Positions 16,435-23,762 of a stretch of 64,000 nucleotides of DNA are shown piece by piece (the stretch's first letter is position 1; each line of letters starts with the position of its first letter). This DNA is from Campylobacter concisus (GTDB taxonomy: Bacteria; Campylobacterota; Campylobacteria; Campylobacterales; Campylobacteraceae). Location: the NCBI RefSeq assembly GCF_003048535.1, contig NZ_PIRQ01000001.1:62001-126000 (forward strand), read 5' to 3'. The notes below the pieces were generated by a model. It did no database searches and was not told where the DNA came from. It saw nothing but the letters and a program-made list of their open reading frames with translations. The position numbers and the translations under genes are program-made.

Positions 16435-18291
16435 TTAAAAACTAGAGTGGAAGCTGACAAACACCGCCCTCCCCGGCGCGTGCACCACAGGATCAGGATC
16501 TAGCGCTCCTACGTGCTCACCGCTGATAAACTCGGCGTAATCTTTATCAAAGATATTCGTCACGCCAAGCCTCACGCCCCAGCTGTTTTTAAACTCAAAT
16601 CCGCCGTAAACGTCCATCGTCGTAAAGCTCTTAGCCGCTTCACGCTTGTCGATGCCAAAGCCGGTGGCTTTATCGAAATCTCCTCTATTTTGCTTTGCTA
16701 CGTAGCGCACCGCCGTGCCGATATTGTAGCTGCCAAAGCTCGCGTAGTCCTTGTAATCAAAGGCCAAATTTGCCTCAAACGGGCGGATCTGATAGAGCGG
16801 TCTGCCGTCGGTTTTGTTTTGTCCGTAGTTGTAAAATAATGAAGTTTTTAGCCCGAAATTTCGCGCGAAATTATACTCCCCGCGCAAATTTACGCTGTAA
16901 ATCCTAGCATCAACGTTGCGCGTGATGACGGCGTTTTTATTCATCGGCGCGGCAGCGGCCGAGTGGCGACGATCGTAGATAACTAGATCCTGCGCGTCGT
17001 CTGCGATAAAGTACCCGCCCAGACTAAAGCTATCCTCGCCCTGACGCGAGCTCATGTATTCTTTATAAAATTCGCTCTTATAGGTAAAGCCCAAATTTAC
17101 GCGGTTGTGGCGCTCTGGCTTAATAAACGGATTGCTGATCCAGCCTCTAGTAGTCGGCCCATAGAGACTGCTAAAGCGTTCCATATTGCTCGGCATACGA
17201 TAAAGACTTTCTATAGCCACATAGTAATTATCTTGCTTATTGGGCGTGAAGTCGTATTTTAGGCTAGCGCTTAAGCCATTCTGTTTTATGTTGCCGTCAA
17301 AGTCTTTGCCGTAAATTTGTTTAATAAGCTTAGCGACGGTATTTATCGCGCTTGCTCCGTTATAAACCGTATTTAAATCATTTAAATTCGACTTCATCCA
17401 GTCGTAGTTTAGAGCTAGGCTGAGCTTGTGCGCGTCAGTAAATTTATAGCTTAGCGTATCAAAAACTCTCGTTTTTTTATTCGTTACGTCTGCAAACCTA
17501 AAGCCGTTTAAAACCCAATCATTGCCTATTTTACGATATCTTTTGCCCTCATGATTATCGTGCTGATATCCTGTACCGACCACATTGTGCCAGTTTGAAA
17601 AATCAACATCGTATTTTAGCTCCGTATCTATAATCTTTCTATCTACTTCTACCTTTACCATATTAGAAGGGTCTGCGCGGCGCAAATGATAATTGTCGTT
17701 TCTTCTGCTCACGTCGCGTAATGCTATTTCAAAATTTAACGTATTAGATAAATCCTCTTTACCTAGCCTGGCGTTAAACTTACCGATATATCGTTGCGTC
17801 TTTATCGAGTCGGCAGTATGGTGAGGCTGCTTGTCATCGTCAATATTATCGTGCACTAGCGTAAATCTAAACTCACTTAGCTCACTAGGCACGAAACCCA
17901 CGACCGCGCTTTGCCCCTGCCTGGCATAGCCGTAGTTCCATTCCCTGCCGCCACCGTCTTTGTAGCGATTGGCTTTAGAAAAGTTTGCGTTTAAAATCGT
18001 ATAGAAATTTGCACCGCGGTATTTAAAAAGTCCCGAACTATAAAACGTCCTGCCGTAAAATCCGCCCGCGACGTGAAATTTGTCCATCGAATTATCGAGC
18101 AAATCCGTCACAAAAAAATAATCATCCCTTGGCACGCGGTTGAATTGATTTTCGGGAAACGCGCTTTGAGCGATGTTTGGCGTATAAGGTGGCGGAGGCG
18201 TAAAATCCTTTATCGGCTTTATAACGTCGGGATTTGCACCGTTTGCAAACAGTACCATCGTAGCCGCAGCCAGACTGATAGCTAATCTCAT
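16435..18291 (-). CDS. TonB-dependent-receptor-like outer membrane barrel lacking the plug domain
   Basis: 618 residues. A signal peptide (about 1-19, ending LFANGA) leads into a proline-rich stretch (TPPPPY), and barrel-type strands begin by about residue 70. The C-terminus has the TonB-receptor pattern GVRLGVTNIFDKDYAEF and ends in phenylalanine (SFHSSF). No plug domain is seen: the DGxP, IERIEV-like and GGVINI-like motifs of the usual 130-residue N-terminal plug are absent, and the upstream region is non-coding. Codons are clearly more GC-rich than in its neighbours. It resembles copper/NosA-like receptors at the C-terminus (weak). It is the first gene of the uptake operon, so its partners should be the downstream binding proteins. 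Confidence 0.75.
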   Translation of the reverse strand: MRLAISLAAATMVLFANGANPDVIKPIKDFTPPPPYTPNIAQSAFPENQFNRVPRDDYFFVTDLLDNSMDKFHVAGGFYGRTFYSSGLFKYRGANFYTILNANFSKANRYKDGGGREWNYGYARQGQSAVVGFVPSELSEFRFTLVHDNIDDDKQPHHTADSIKTQRYIGKFNARLGKEDLSNTLNFEIALRDVSRRNDNYHLRRADPSNMVKVEVDRKIIDTELKYDVDFSNWHNVVGTGYQHDNHEGKRYRKIGNDWVLNGFRFADVTNKKTRVFDTLSYKFTDAHKLSLALNYDWMKSNLNDLNTVYNGASAINTVAKLIKQIYGKDFDGNIKQNGLSASLKYDFTPNKQDNYYVAIESLYRMPSNMERFSSLYGPTTRGWISNPFIKPERHNRVNLGFTYKSEFYKEYMSSRQGEDSFSLGGYFIADDAQDLVIYDRRHSAAAAPMNKNAVITRNVDARIYSVNLRGEYNFARNFGLKTSLFYNYGQNKTDGRPLYQIRPFEANLAFDYKDYASFGSYNIGTAVRYVAKQNRGDFDKATGFGIDKREAAKSFTTMDVYGGFEFKNSWGVRLGVTNIFDKDYAEFISGEHVGALDPDPVVHAPGRAVFVSFHSSF

Positions 18292-18305
18292 TAGAAATCC
18301 TTTTA

Positions 18306-18329
18306 GATATAATTATGATTTTTTATATC
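18306..18329. promoter_or_regulatory. Inverted repeat in the promoter of the uptake operon
   Basis: Arms GATATAA (18306-18312) and TTATATC (18323-18329) are separated by 10 bp, 15 bases upstream of the receptor start (minus strand). AT-rich dyads of this kind are found in Fur-regulated promoters of Campylobacter. The match to a Fur box is not good enough to name, so iron control is only a suggestion from the operon content. Confidence 0.35.
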
Positions 18330-18493
18330 AAAATATCAAAAAGAATTGTAGTGCAATAATTTTTAAATAAACTTGATGTGGAATAATAATTAAATATCTA
18401 TGTAAAGAAGTTAATATTAAGCAGGGGGCGGATTACTGTGGCCTTTTAAATAGGTTTAATGGTAATTATATCTTTATATTCAAATACCTATTT

Positions 18494-19459
18494 TTATCTA
18501 AAATCTTTATATATATGGCACTGCAATATGTGATTATTTTGAATAAAATCTTTAAAATTTGAATCTGATTGAATCAAAAAACAAGAGCCGGAATACAGTA
18601 GATACTGTTCTTCTATGGTTATAAAGTCCTCATAGCATTTATTTTTAGTTGTAGTATTAAATTTTATGACATCTCCTAATATTTCGTTCTCAAATACGCC
18701 ATCTGTTTTTCTCCATAAATAAATCATTTTATTAATCTGTTTTAAAAAATGAAAAAAATCGATTGACGCTACTTTTTTTCCGAATTTTATACCGTAGCCC
18801 TCACTTAGTATTTGTAGCAAACATTCTACTGCTTTAAGCCCGTAAGAAAGTTTATTTATAGTATGAGCAGGTGCCGTTTTAAGATCGGTGCCACATTTAT
18901 AGCAAAAAGTAAAGTCTCTTTCGTTGTAATGCTTATAAATTACTAGTGGAGAGCCACATGTAGGACATCTGCTGTGCAGAAAACAGTCGTGCTTGATGCA
19001 TGCTGTATAAAAAGAAAGTCTCCATGTCTTTCTAAAGTAGGGTACTGTATCCTCCTTTAGGCATTTGGGACAAAATCTTAATCCGCCATTTCTTTTTATA
19101 TGGCAATAGTTCCCAAGGGGCTGTACAAAGCGAGTTCTGGTTCTACCATTAATATGTTCTTGTAGTTTTCCTTCATAGCTTTTTAATGTCATATCTAGAA
19201 TTTGCTCCTTTGATAAATGACTTTTTTCCGAGAGTCGCTTCATAAGATCTTGAGGACACCATATATCCAAATCCCTTTGCCAGATAATATTTCTTGCATA
19301 TTCTCTAAAATGCATGTTAGTAAAAGATGTAGCTGCTGCATCGTTTGCTAGAGCTACTCTTACTAGCCATGACGATAGTAATTCGTCGTCTTGAGGCTTT
19401 GGATGAATCACAAAGTCCCTATCGTTTAAATTTATAAATCTAGTAACATGGCTTATCAT
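18494..19459 (-). CDS. tniQ: TniQ/TnsD-family target-selection protein (short form)
   Basis: 321 residues. TniQ motif PQDDELLSSWLVR is at 22-34. Zinc-binding pairs follow at C130/C133, C154/H157, C165/C168 and C186/C189. TnsD of Tn7 is about 500 residues and reads the attTn7 site through its C-terminal part; this protein has only some 130 residues after the zinc cluster. It overlaps tnsC by 4 bases as the last gene of the tns operon. It is the natural candidate for choosing the comM site (inference). Confidence 0.85.
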   Translation of the reverse strand: MISHVTRFINLNDRDFVIHPKPQDDELLSSWLVRVALANDAAATSFTNMHFREYARNIIWQRDLDIWCPQDLMKRLSEKSHLSKEQILDMTLKSYEGKLQEHINGRTRTRFVQPLGNYCHIKRNGGLRFCPKCLKEDTVPYFRKTWRLSFYTACIKHDCFLHSRCPTCGSPLVIYKHYNERDFTFCYKCGTDLKTAPAHTINKLSYGLKAVECLLQILSEGYGIKFGKKVASIDFFHFLKQINKMIYLWRKTDGVFENEILGDVIKFNTTTKNKCYEDFITIEEQYLLYSGSCFLIQSDSNFKDFIQNNHILQCHIYKDFR

Positions 19460-20349
19460 ATTTCTATAAAATCAGTAATATTTTTTCTCATAGAAGGGCG
19501 CACAAAATTAGATTTTTTAAGTGTTTCCATGGTAATGCTTTCAATTTTTTGTTCTATGGCATATTGAGCAGCTAAGTTTATTAAATCTATAATTTCTCCT
19601 ATATACCCTTCAGAGTAGTCTAAAATATAATTTGATATCTCTTTTGAGGTGGCCATATTTGATTGTTTTCTTAGAGGGAGAGTTTTTTCTATGCTTGCCA
19701 GTAAGGATAAAAAAGATCTATCGTATTTCCATTTTGGTACAACCAGTGGCGGAAATCGATTACTTATTTGTGAATCTGTATTTATAGCATGTAGTGCATC
19801 GGCAGTGCCTACCAATATGATGGGTATCATTAACTCGTTGCTAAGATTTTTTAATGCCACCATAAAGGCTTTTTGTTTTTGTACGGGTGCCACTATAATA
19901 TTGTGTATTTCATCGATTATAAGCATATTAGTGCGACATAGTAAAAATATTCCCTCAACCTTTTCTTTCTTTTTTGTAGCTCTGTCTGTGTTTTTATATG
20001 GGACCCCTAGCTTGTGTAAAATACTTCCATATAGGTCTGATGGATTGGAGCTTTCGGGCGCACTCACCGCTACTACTGGCGTTATTTTGACATTTTCATC
20101 ATCATATGGCATATGGCTTCTAATAAATTTATTTACGATAGACGTTTTTCCGTTGTTGGTTCCGCCAACAATAAGCCTGCCTTTCATTCTATTTTTTTTG
20201 GGATGCTTAAGATGAAATTCTAATTCTTTTAGAATTTCTTTGGCAATTGGGTATAAAAACCACTTCTCGTTTAACATAAAAGCAATTCTTTCTTCATCTG
20301 TAAGCAATAATGCATCTTGTGCTTGTTGAATTAAATGTTGGTTTTCCAT
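19456..20349 (-). CDS. tnsC: TnsC/TniB-type AAA+ transposition regulator
   Basis: 297 residues. Walker A is GGTNNGKTS (62-70), Walker B is LIIDEIHN (143-150), and a sensor-like motif PIILVGTAD follows. It is the ATP-dependent matchmaker that forms a filament on target DNA, receives the TniQ signal and recruits TnsB. At 297 residues it is nearer TniB length than the 555-residue Tn7 TnsC, so it lacks long accessory tails. It is 12 bases downstream of tnsB and overlaps tniQ. Confidence 0.92.
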   Translation of the reverse strand: MENQHLIQQAQDALLLTDEERIAFMLNEKWFLYPIAKEILKELEFHLKHPKKNRMKGRLIVGGTNNGKTSIVNKFIRSHMPYDDENVKITPVVAVSAPESSNPSDLYGSILHKLGVPYKNTDRATKKKEKVEGIFLLCRTNMLIIDEIHNIIVAPVQKQKAFMVALKNLSNELMIPIILVGTADALHAINTDSQISNRFPPLVVPKWKYDRSFLSLLASIEKTLPLRKQSNMATSKEISNYILDYSEGYIGEIIDLINLAAQYAIEQKIESITMETLKKSNFVRPSMRKNITDFIEI

Positions 20350-20361
20350 AGGTTGTTGCCT

Positions 20362-22260
20362 TTATAAAATCTCTATATCATCGAAAGGCTCAACATCTTT
20401 ATATAAATCAGATAAAGATATGTCATTTTCAGCATCAGATGAGGCATTTGACTTAGATTTGGTCTTTGGTATATTATCAAATTTCCTTTTCGTATCTCTA
20501 TGTTTTTGTGCGGAGTGCTTCCTTCTTATACTTTTTACTTTTTGCGCAGAATCTTTTTCGATTTGTTTCATTTTTTCATATGCCGAAAAGATAGTCACTT
20601 CATCGTATCCAGTTACATTGTTGTCGTCAAGATATTTTTTGATAGCCCTTAAATCCCAGACTGATATTGGAGGATAGGATATATTCCTAAAAGGAATTGG
20701 ATAATACTCCTTTATTTCAGGATCATAAAACCAAATTGTACTTATATCTCTTAGGTCTCTTTTGAAAATAAATTTTCTAGCTTTCTTGTCTTTATCTTTG
20801 GCTCTAATCCATCTTCTTAAGGCATCTGCATAGTATTGAATGCTATCTATTTTAATTCCAGATTGCTGGATTGTGCGTTCAATAGTAGGTAGTAGCGAAA
20901 TTTTAAATTTATCTTCATCAGCAATTCTTTCAGGCAGGCCTCTACCCAAGGATGTTTTGCCATCGCCGAATATTCCTATCTCGTATTTATGCTCTGGAGT
21001 ACAATTTATGCCGCTATGTATCTGTTTGTGGTAAACATTTATGATGTATTCGGTAAGCCATTTTTCAAGAGACTTGAGCGTCATAGTGGCATATTTTTCG
21101 GATTTATATTCTCCTCTTTGCTGAATATTTGAAAAAGTGGTGCCAGGCAGAGTGTGTACTTCTCTCATAGCGGTACCTATAATCCTTTCTATGTGACCAC
21201 CAAACTGCGGTCTTGCAACAGGTCTCCAATTTAACTCTATGCCGTAGTGCTCACAAACCCTTTGCAAATCCTTTCCTCTAAATTCTGCCGCATTATCGAG
21301 TCCTATTGTTTTAGGAATCCCCCAAATATTCCATTCGCCATCGACTTCTAGGCTTCTTAAATATTTCTCTTTTGATAGCATTGCTTGTGTAAGGCATTGT
21401 GAGACTGAAAAATAACTAGGTTCATCTAGGCTTATAAAAAACCCCATGACCATTCTACTATAAATATCCATCGCTATGGTCAAATATGGTCTTCCTATAG
21501 GCTGTCCGTACACTTCATCTACAACAATAATATCCATTGGGGTATGGTCGATTTGTATAAAATCAAGCGGATATTTTCCTGCTGGAAACATACCATCTGT
21601 ATTTCTATATTTTCTGTCGGCCATTCTAGCGCTTTCTCTTCGTTTAAGAACTTCCTTGTCCGACAGCGACTGGATTCTGGAGCGTACCGTGTTTTCGCTA
21701 GGCGGCTTAATTTTTGCATTTTTACATCTTTGGACTATCGCCATATATGTCTTTTTTGATGAATATTTCTGTTTCGAGAGATATAGCTCCTCAATTGTTT
21801 TTTTAATTATCAATTCCACCTCTTCAACTGTTCTAAGACGTCCTCTGCCTCCCTTGGCTTGATTTTTTGGGGCTATAGAAGCTAGAAGATTGCCTGAGTT
21901 TTTGTATGCTTCAAGCCACCTATAAATTGTACTTGGGTGCAAGTTATATTCAGCAGCCCTTTGCTTGATGGCCTTAATTCTATTGGTGACTACACCCAAG
22001 ATAGGCTTTATAATTTCTAGTCTTTTGTTGGCTTCGTCCCAGTCATTTGAACTTAGTTCTAAGGGGTTGATGTCTTGTTGATTATCTTCTTGATTGGAAA
22101 TTTGAGACTCTTTTGTCATTTCTTGAATAGGGAGAATAGCTTTTTCTCCAGTTGAAATATTCTGTGCCATGATTTCTTGAAAGTTAATTTGTCTAACAAC
22201 TATATATTCTACATTGTTATAAAAAATATGCATGCCTATAGCATATTGCACCTTATTCAT
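20362..22260 (-). CDS. tnsB: TnsB-type DDE transposase
   Basis: 632 residues. The N-terminal DNA-binding region includes a helix-turn-helix near 95-120 (LHPSTIYRWLEAYKNSG). The RNase-H-like integrase core has catalytic Asp238 (QIDHT), Asp322 (GLDNAAEF) and Glu358 (GGHIER). The D-E spacing is 35 residues, exactly the retroviral/Mu pattern. A beta-barrel domain and a charged C-terminal tail (from about 560), probably contacting TnsC, follow. It joins the 3' ends of the element to the target. The start overlaps tnsA by 8 bases. Confidence 0.95.
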   Translation of the reverse strand: MNKVQYAIGMHIFYNNVEYIVVRQINFQEIMAQNISTGEKAILPIQEMTKESQISNQEDNQQDINPLELSSNDWDEANKRLEIIKPILGVVTNRIKAIKQRAAEYNLHPSTIYRWLEAYKNSGNLLASIAPKNQAKGGRGRLRTVEEVELIIKKTIEELYLSKQKYSSKKTYMAIVQRCKNAKIKPPSENTVRSRIQSLSDKEVLKRRESARMADRKYRNTDGMFPAGKYPLDFIQIDHTPMDIIVVDEVYGQPIGRPYLTIAMDIYSRMVMGFFISLDEPSYFSVSQCLTQAMLSKEKYLRSLEVDGEWNIWGIPKTIGLDNAAEFRGKDLQRVCEHYGIELNWRPVARPQFGGHIERIIGTAMREVHTLPGTTFSNIQQRGEYKSEKYATMTLKSLEKWLTEYIINVYHKQIHSGINCTPEHKYEIGIFGDGKTSLGRGLPERIADEDKFKISLLPTIERTIQQSGIKIDSIQYYADALRRWIRAKDKDKKARKFIFKRDLRDISTIWFYDPEIKEYYPIPFRNISYPPISVWDLRAIKKYLDDNNVTGYDEVTIFSAYEKMKQIEKDSAQKVKSIRRKHSAQKHRDTKRKFDNIPKTKSKSNASSDAENDISLSDLYKDVEPFDDIEIL

Positions 22261-22897
22261 CGCAGATCCTTATTGGAGTATTAAAATTTATAGGCTTATA
22301 CATATCTATTTTGAGCTTTGAAGAAAAAACTAAATACCAAATATAGGGAATGAATTCTGCTTGTCTTAGCCTATTGTCGCTAATTTGGTTTAAAATATAT
22401 GCAAGTGTTTTTCCTGAATATTTTTTACACAAGTTAAATGCGTCTTTGACCGCATTGGTGCTCTGAAGATTAGCATATGTGTAGATTAGTTTTGCATTCT
22501 CAAGATATATTGGATCTATATCTAGTTCTGTAAATATTTTAAAATTCATATCATTTTCATACAGATATTGTTCAATTTGAAAGAATTTTGCATCGAGAAA
22601 AACTTTCTTTTCTTTAAGCTCTTCGCTAAATTTGATTTCAAATACGCATGGAAGCTTATTAAAATTTGGATAGTATTGTACTAGACAATCAGGGGTATAT
22701 CTGTAAATTGAATTTCTATAGGCATATTGTGTTGTAAGCGGTTGTTCCTCATAGGATTGCACTTCATGATTAAATTCTAAAAGTAAGTAAAAGTCTCTTT
22801 CGAGCAAAGATTCATAGGAGATAGGCGACTTGTTTTTCAGACTCTGAAATATTCCGGTGGATGAGCGATAGTTTTTTGGAATTTTTCGTACTGACAT
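22253..22897 (-). CDS. tnsA: TnsA-type endonuclease (5' strand cleavage)
   Basis: 214 residues with a restriction-endonuclease fold. The candidate active site is Glu29 or Glu33 (SYESLLERDF), Asp70 (YTPD), Glu87 and Lys89 (FEIK). Tn7 TnsA uses E63, D114, Q130 and K132, and the D-to-E/K spacing agrees. EEQPL near residue 50 is also family-typical. With TnsA the element should move by cut-and-paste. It is the first gene of the tns operon, 310 bases from the right end. Confidence 0.92.
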   Translation of the reverse strand: MSVRKIPKNYRSSTGIFQSLKNKSPISYESLLERDFYLLLEFNHEVQSYEEQPLTTQYAYRNSIYRYTPDCLVQYYPNFNKLPCVFEIKFSEELKEKKVFLDAKFFQIEQYLYENDMNFKIFTELDIDPIYLENAKLIYTYANLQSTNAVKDAFNLCKKYSGKTLAYILNQISDNRLRQAEFIPYIWYLVFSSKLKIDMYKPINFNTPIRICDE

Positions 22898-22984
22898 AGC
22901 TACCTTTTTATTAATTTACTTTAGATCTAGTGAAATTAATTGTTTTCTATATCTCAATTATATTTTTTAAAATACTATACATGT

Positions 22985-23013
22985 ATTATACCGCCTTTAA
23001 AACTTTTTAGCAA
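22985..23013 (-). promoter_or_regulatory. Promoter of the tnsABC-tniQ operon overlapping a TnsB-type site
   Basis: On the minus strand TTGCTA (23013-23008) and TATAAT (22990-22985) are 17 bases apart, 88 bases upstream of the tnsA start. The -35 hexamer shares its bases with the innermost 17-bp end repeat (23009-23025). TnsB bound there would block RNA polymerase, which suggests self-limiting transposase expression. Confidence 0.6.
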
Positions 23014-23077
23014 CTTTTATTGAATTTTTATAATATTTTAGCAACTTTTATTGAACTATTCGCAACTTTTATTGAAT
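23009..23077. repeat. Cluster of three TnsB-type repeats inside the right end
   Basis: Copies of CGCAACTTTTATTGAAT (first base C or A, last base T or C) lie at 23009-23025, 23040-23056 and 23061-23077, all in inverted orientation to the left-end copies. The outer two, with their spacer, are an exact reverse complement of the left-end pair, extending to 40 identical bases. Confidence 0.88.
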
Positions 23078-23087
23078 TTCTAGTAGC

Positions 23088-23116
23088 TTGTTTTTAATTT
23101 TAAAAAATAGTAAAAT
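23088..23116 (+). promoter_or_regulatory. Candidate outward-facing promoter in the right end
   Basis: TTGTTT (23088-23093) and TAAAAT (23111-23116) are 17 bases apart and point out of the element toward the comM remnant, nnr and purN. The -35 is weak. If active, it would relieve polarity on the split operon. Confidence 0.35.
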
Positions 23117-23184
23117 AGTATCAATTTAACTGAAAATAGGGCAATGATTTTACATAATGCATTTCTCAATCGCTTTTATTCATT

Positions 23185-23207
23185 CGCAACTTTTATTGAA
23201 TCTTACA
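23185..23207. repeat. Outermost right-end TnsB-type repeat and transposon terminus
   Basis: The 17-bp motif at 23185-23201 is followed by CTTACA, ending in the ACA that mirrors the TGT at the left terminus. It is 107 bp from the inner cluster. One isolated outer site plus an inner group is the layout known for the Tn7 left end. Confidence 0.85.
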
Positions 23208-23760
23208 GCAGGTGATAGAAAGCCTAAGAGAGCCACTAGAGGACAATCAAATCCATATCGCAAGAGTGAATTCAAAAGTGACTTATGAGACTAAATTTAT
23301 CTTCGTAGCCGCTCAAAATCCTTGCCCTTGTGGAAATTTATTCTCTCGCAATCTAAATTGCAAATGCAGCGAAAATGAGATAAAAAACTACAAATCAAGA
23401 ATTTCAGCCCCAGTGCTTGACCGCATCGATCTAAAAGTCGCGATGGATGAGAGCTCGCCAGGTGACAAGGCAAGTTTGAGCTCACAGCAGATGAGTGAGA
23501 TGGTCTTAAAAGCCTTTATATTTCAAAAAAAACGCGATCAAGATGAGCTAAATGGCAAGCTAAATGACGCACAAGTAGAAAAATTTTGTCTACTGGATAA
23601 TGAAGCAAGAGAAATTTTACAAAAGGCGGCCTCGAGGTACAATCTTTCTCAAAGAGGCATAAAAAGAACACTTAGAGTGGCTAGAAGTATCGCTGATCTT
23701 GATGAGAGCGAGCAAATTTTAAAGCCCCACATCTTAGAGGCGCTTAGTTTTAGGGCATAA
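23208..23760 (+). pseudogene. comM: comM/yifB-type gene, 3' fragment
   Basis: This is the C-terminal 183 codons of the interrupted gene, beginning QVIESLREPLEDN. It carries the second half of the AAA+ domain, including the cysteine-rich AAQNPCPCGN segment and the sensor/arginine region ISAPVLDRIDL, then the helical C-terminal domain. A GTG at 23212 could start translation only by chance. Together the fragments give about 474 residues against roughly 500 in intact homologues, so some 25-30 codons are missing at the junction. The stop is 2 bases before nnr. Confidence 0.92.
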
Positions 23761-23762
23761 AG

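Larger units (their letters stand above)
6267..23207. mobile_element. Tn7-like transposon inserted in comM (about 16.9 kb)
   Basis: The boundaries are set by matching ends: 5' TGTGAAATTCAATAAAAG at the left, and the reverse complement TGTAAGATTCAATAAAAG at the right. Both start with TGT as in Tn7 and both break the comM reading frame. Inside are tnsA, tnsB, tnsC and tniQ near the right end, and a TnsE-like gene near the left end. Repeated 17-bp TnsB-type sites lie at both ends. Cargo is a NACHT gene, a pentapeptide-repeat gene, a possible small ORF and a six-gene uptake operon. The flanking 5-mers (GTGGC left, GCAGG right) do not match, so no target duplication is visible. Tn7 relatives in comM are known from Acinetobacter (AbaR/Tn6022); I infer a similar target preference. 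Confidence 0.93.

Noticed and set aside
18292..18493. Missing plug domain explained by a frameshift upstream of the receptor
   Set aside because: The upstream 200 bases contain stops in all frames and no plug motifs, and the annotated start has its own signal peptide.
6267..23207. CRISPR array or Cas genes, as in CRISPR-guided Tn7 relatives
   Set aside because: No regularly spaced direct repeats and no Cas-like proteins were seen. The only repeated motifs are the TnsB-type sites at the ends.
23144..23220. Short open frame ending just inside the 3' comM fragment
   Set aside because: It is out of frame with comM, has no RBS and encodes mostly the translated end repeat.
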